Virus record (IMG/VR): IMGVR_UViG_3300021364_000012
Coordinates: 1-64,000 of that record
Direction: 5' to 3' (one strand)
From: a virus
Length of the DNA stretch: 64,000 nucleotides
Positions 63,053-64,000 of the stretch are shown here, one piece after another (position 1 is the first letter of the stretch; each line of letters opens with the position of its first letter). The notes under the pieces are model-generated. The model was not told the DNA's origin and searched no databases. It was given only the letters and a program-made list of their open reading frames with translations. Made by a program: the position numbers and the translations under genes.

Positions 63053-63997
63053 ATGTTGTCGTGGGACACAAAAGAGATATTTCTAAATAAGGTCAAATCA
63101 AAAGGCGGTTTTGCTTGTCACCACGCACATTTCGACAAGGCATATCTCATCAATGAAGAAGCTCTGGAAATATCCCAAAGCTCCTTACAAGAAAAATGGA
63201 AACTCTATCGGAAGTATAAGTCTGAGTACACAGAAGAAGACTTAGAAAGAAGAATGACCCTGTGCATAGAGAATATGATCTCTCAAGGTGCTAAATACTG
63301 TAAGACTTTTGTGGATGCAGATTCTATTGTGGGACTATTACCCGTAAAAGTAATGTCTTCTTTGAAAGAGAAATACAAAGAACAGATAAAGCTAGAAATC
63401 GCAATACAGCCCTTAGAGGGAGTCCTTAACCCTAAGACTCAAAAAACATTTATTGATGCGTGTGAGATTGCAGATGTTATTGGCGGTCTCCCCGACAGAG
63501 ACGAAAACCCAAGACAACACGTCGATTTCTTAATGGGACTTTCTAAAGAAATGAACAAGCCCATTGACATCCATGTAGGTCAAAACAACATCCCTTCAGA
63601 ACAAGAAACAGAGATGGTAGTGGATCGGATAACCTACCACCGATTAGAAGGAAGAGTTAATTTAGTACATGCGATTTCTCTTTCCTGTCAGCCTAAAAGA
63701 GACAGAGAAAGAATCATTTCTAAATTAAGAGACACAAATACAAGCGTTATTGTCTGTCCCTCAGCGGCTCTTAGTATGAAACAACAATCTGAGAAATATG
63801 CTCCAATACACAACTCAATAGCTCCTGTAATGGAGCTATTGGAGCAGGATGTGAATGTACTACTCGGAGTAGATAACATCCACGATCTCTTCATGCCTCT
63901 AGTAGATGGAGACCTCTACTTCGAGAGTCGCCTACTCATGGAAGCAATAAGATACTATGACTTAGATAAAATAGCAGAAATAGTATCTAAGTCTTAA
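63053..63997 (+). CDS. cytosine-deaminase-like amidohydrolase
   Basis: A 314-residue protein with AAAGGAAG upstream. It follows the CodA-type amidohydrolase order: HAH (His24, His26), HVGQ (His174), VHAISLS (His206) and GVDNIHD (Asp274). All four metal positions are present, but the catalytic Glu three residues after the third His is Gln177 here. It is shorter than CodA (about 427 residues) and lacks its C-terminal beta part. The substrate may be a nucleobase or a related ring, and activity is uncertain. Confidence 0.65.
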   Translation: MLSWDTKEIFLNKVKSKGGFACHHAHFDKAYLINEEALEISQSSLQEKWKLYRKYKSEYTEEDLERRMTLCIENMISQGAKYCKTFVDADSIVGLLPVKVMSSLKEKYKEQIKLEIAIQPLEGVLNPKTQKTFIDACEIADVIGGLPDRDENPRQHVDFLMGLSKEMNKPIDIHVGQNNIPSEQETEMVVDRITYHRLEGRVNLVHAISLSCQPKRDRERIISKLRDTNTSVIVCPSAALSMKQQSEKYAPIHNSIAPVMELLEQDVNVLLGVDNIHDLFMPLVDGDLYFESRLLMEAIRYYDLDKIAEIVSKS

Positions 63998-64000
63998 GCC

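Larger units (their letters stand above)
213..63982. repeat. dispersed heptamer AGAAATA, about 200 copies on both strands
   Basis: A manual count found 104 AGAAATA and 99 TATTTCT on the plus strand. Examples: 213, 1744, 5152, 16370, 22116, 22133, 31643, 49736, 49751, 58799 (AGAAATA) and 688, 4454, 20651, 25478, 25492, 40464, 44329, 61922 (TATTTCT). Flanks are free on both sides. Sites lie mostly within genes, in every reading frame, and are sparse in the capsid and scaffold genes. Confidence 0.85.

Overview
This window is part of the genome of a large contractile-tailed bacteriophage (myovirus, probably jumbo-sized). The direct evidence is a terminase large subunit interrupted by an intein, a portal protein, a prohead protease, a scaffold-like acidic protein, a major capsid protein with a decoration-like partner, and a giant tail sheath. 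Nearly all of the DNA is coding, genes abut or overlap by a few bases, and overall GC looks close to 40% by eye. A Gram-negative host is likely: the phage itself encodes two secreted proteins that look like outer-membrane beta-barrels and a lipoprotein. No tRNA gene, CRISPR array, insertion sequence or stretch of more than 300 bases without a gene was seen.

Layout. 1-9.5 kb (minus strand): a repeat-rich lipoprotein cut by the window edge, neck/tail-type structural proteins, an Ntn-hydrolase, a DUF481-like outer-membrane protein and three tandem paralogous structural genes. 9.5-16.8 kb: small zinc-ribbon and membrane proteins, a stand-alone Toprim primase core, a secreted lytic transglycosylase, then plus-strand genes for a sigma-like factor and thymidine kinase. 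16.7-28.6 kb (minus): the 1587-residue sheath, connector-type proteins, a GNAT/PAP2/metallopeptidase fusion and a Dps-like protein fused to a protamine-like basic region. 29-30.5 kb (plus): a coupled operon ending in a type II glutamine synthetase. 30.5-52.7 kb (minus): the head module, transcribed right to left in the order small-terminase candidate, terL, portal, ParB-like, coiled-coil protein, protease, scaffold, decoration, capsid. 52.7-64 kb: nucleotide metabolism and signalling, with dCMP deaminase, PIN-PhoH, a purB-guaC-purA operon, ThyX, a membrane-anchored class III nucleotidyl cyclase and a cytosine-deaminase-like amidohydrolase.

The metabolic genes fit together. GuaC, PurA and PurB together convert GMP to AMP. 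dCMP deaminase, ThyX and thymidine kinase feed dTMP. Glutamine synthetase could recapture the ammonia released by the deaminating steps. The net direction is from G/C to A/T nucleotides, which suits an AT-leaning phage; that purpose is inference.

The most unusual sequence-level signal is the heptamer AGAAATA. By manual count it occurs about 200 times, in nearly equal numbers on both strands (104 and 99), mostly inside genes and in all reading frames. That is roughly ten times what base composition predicts, and far more than its one-mismatch neighbours.
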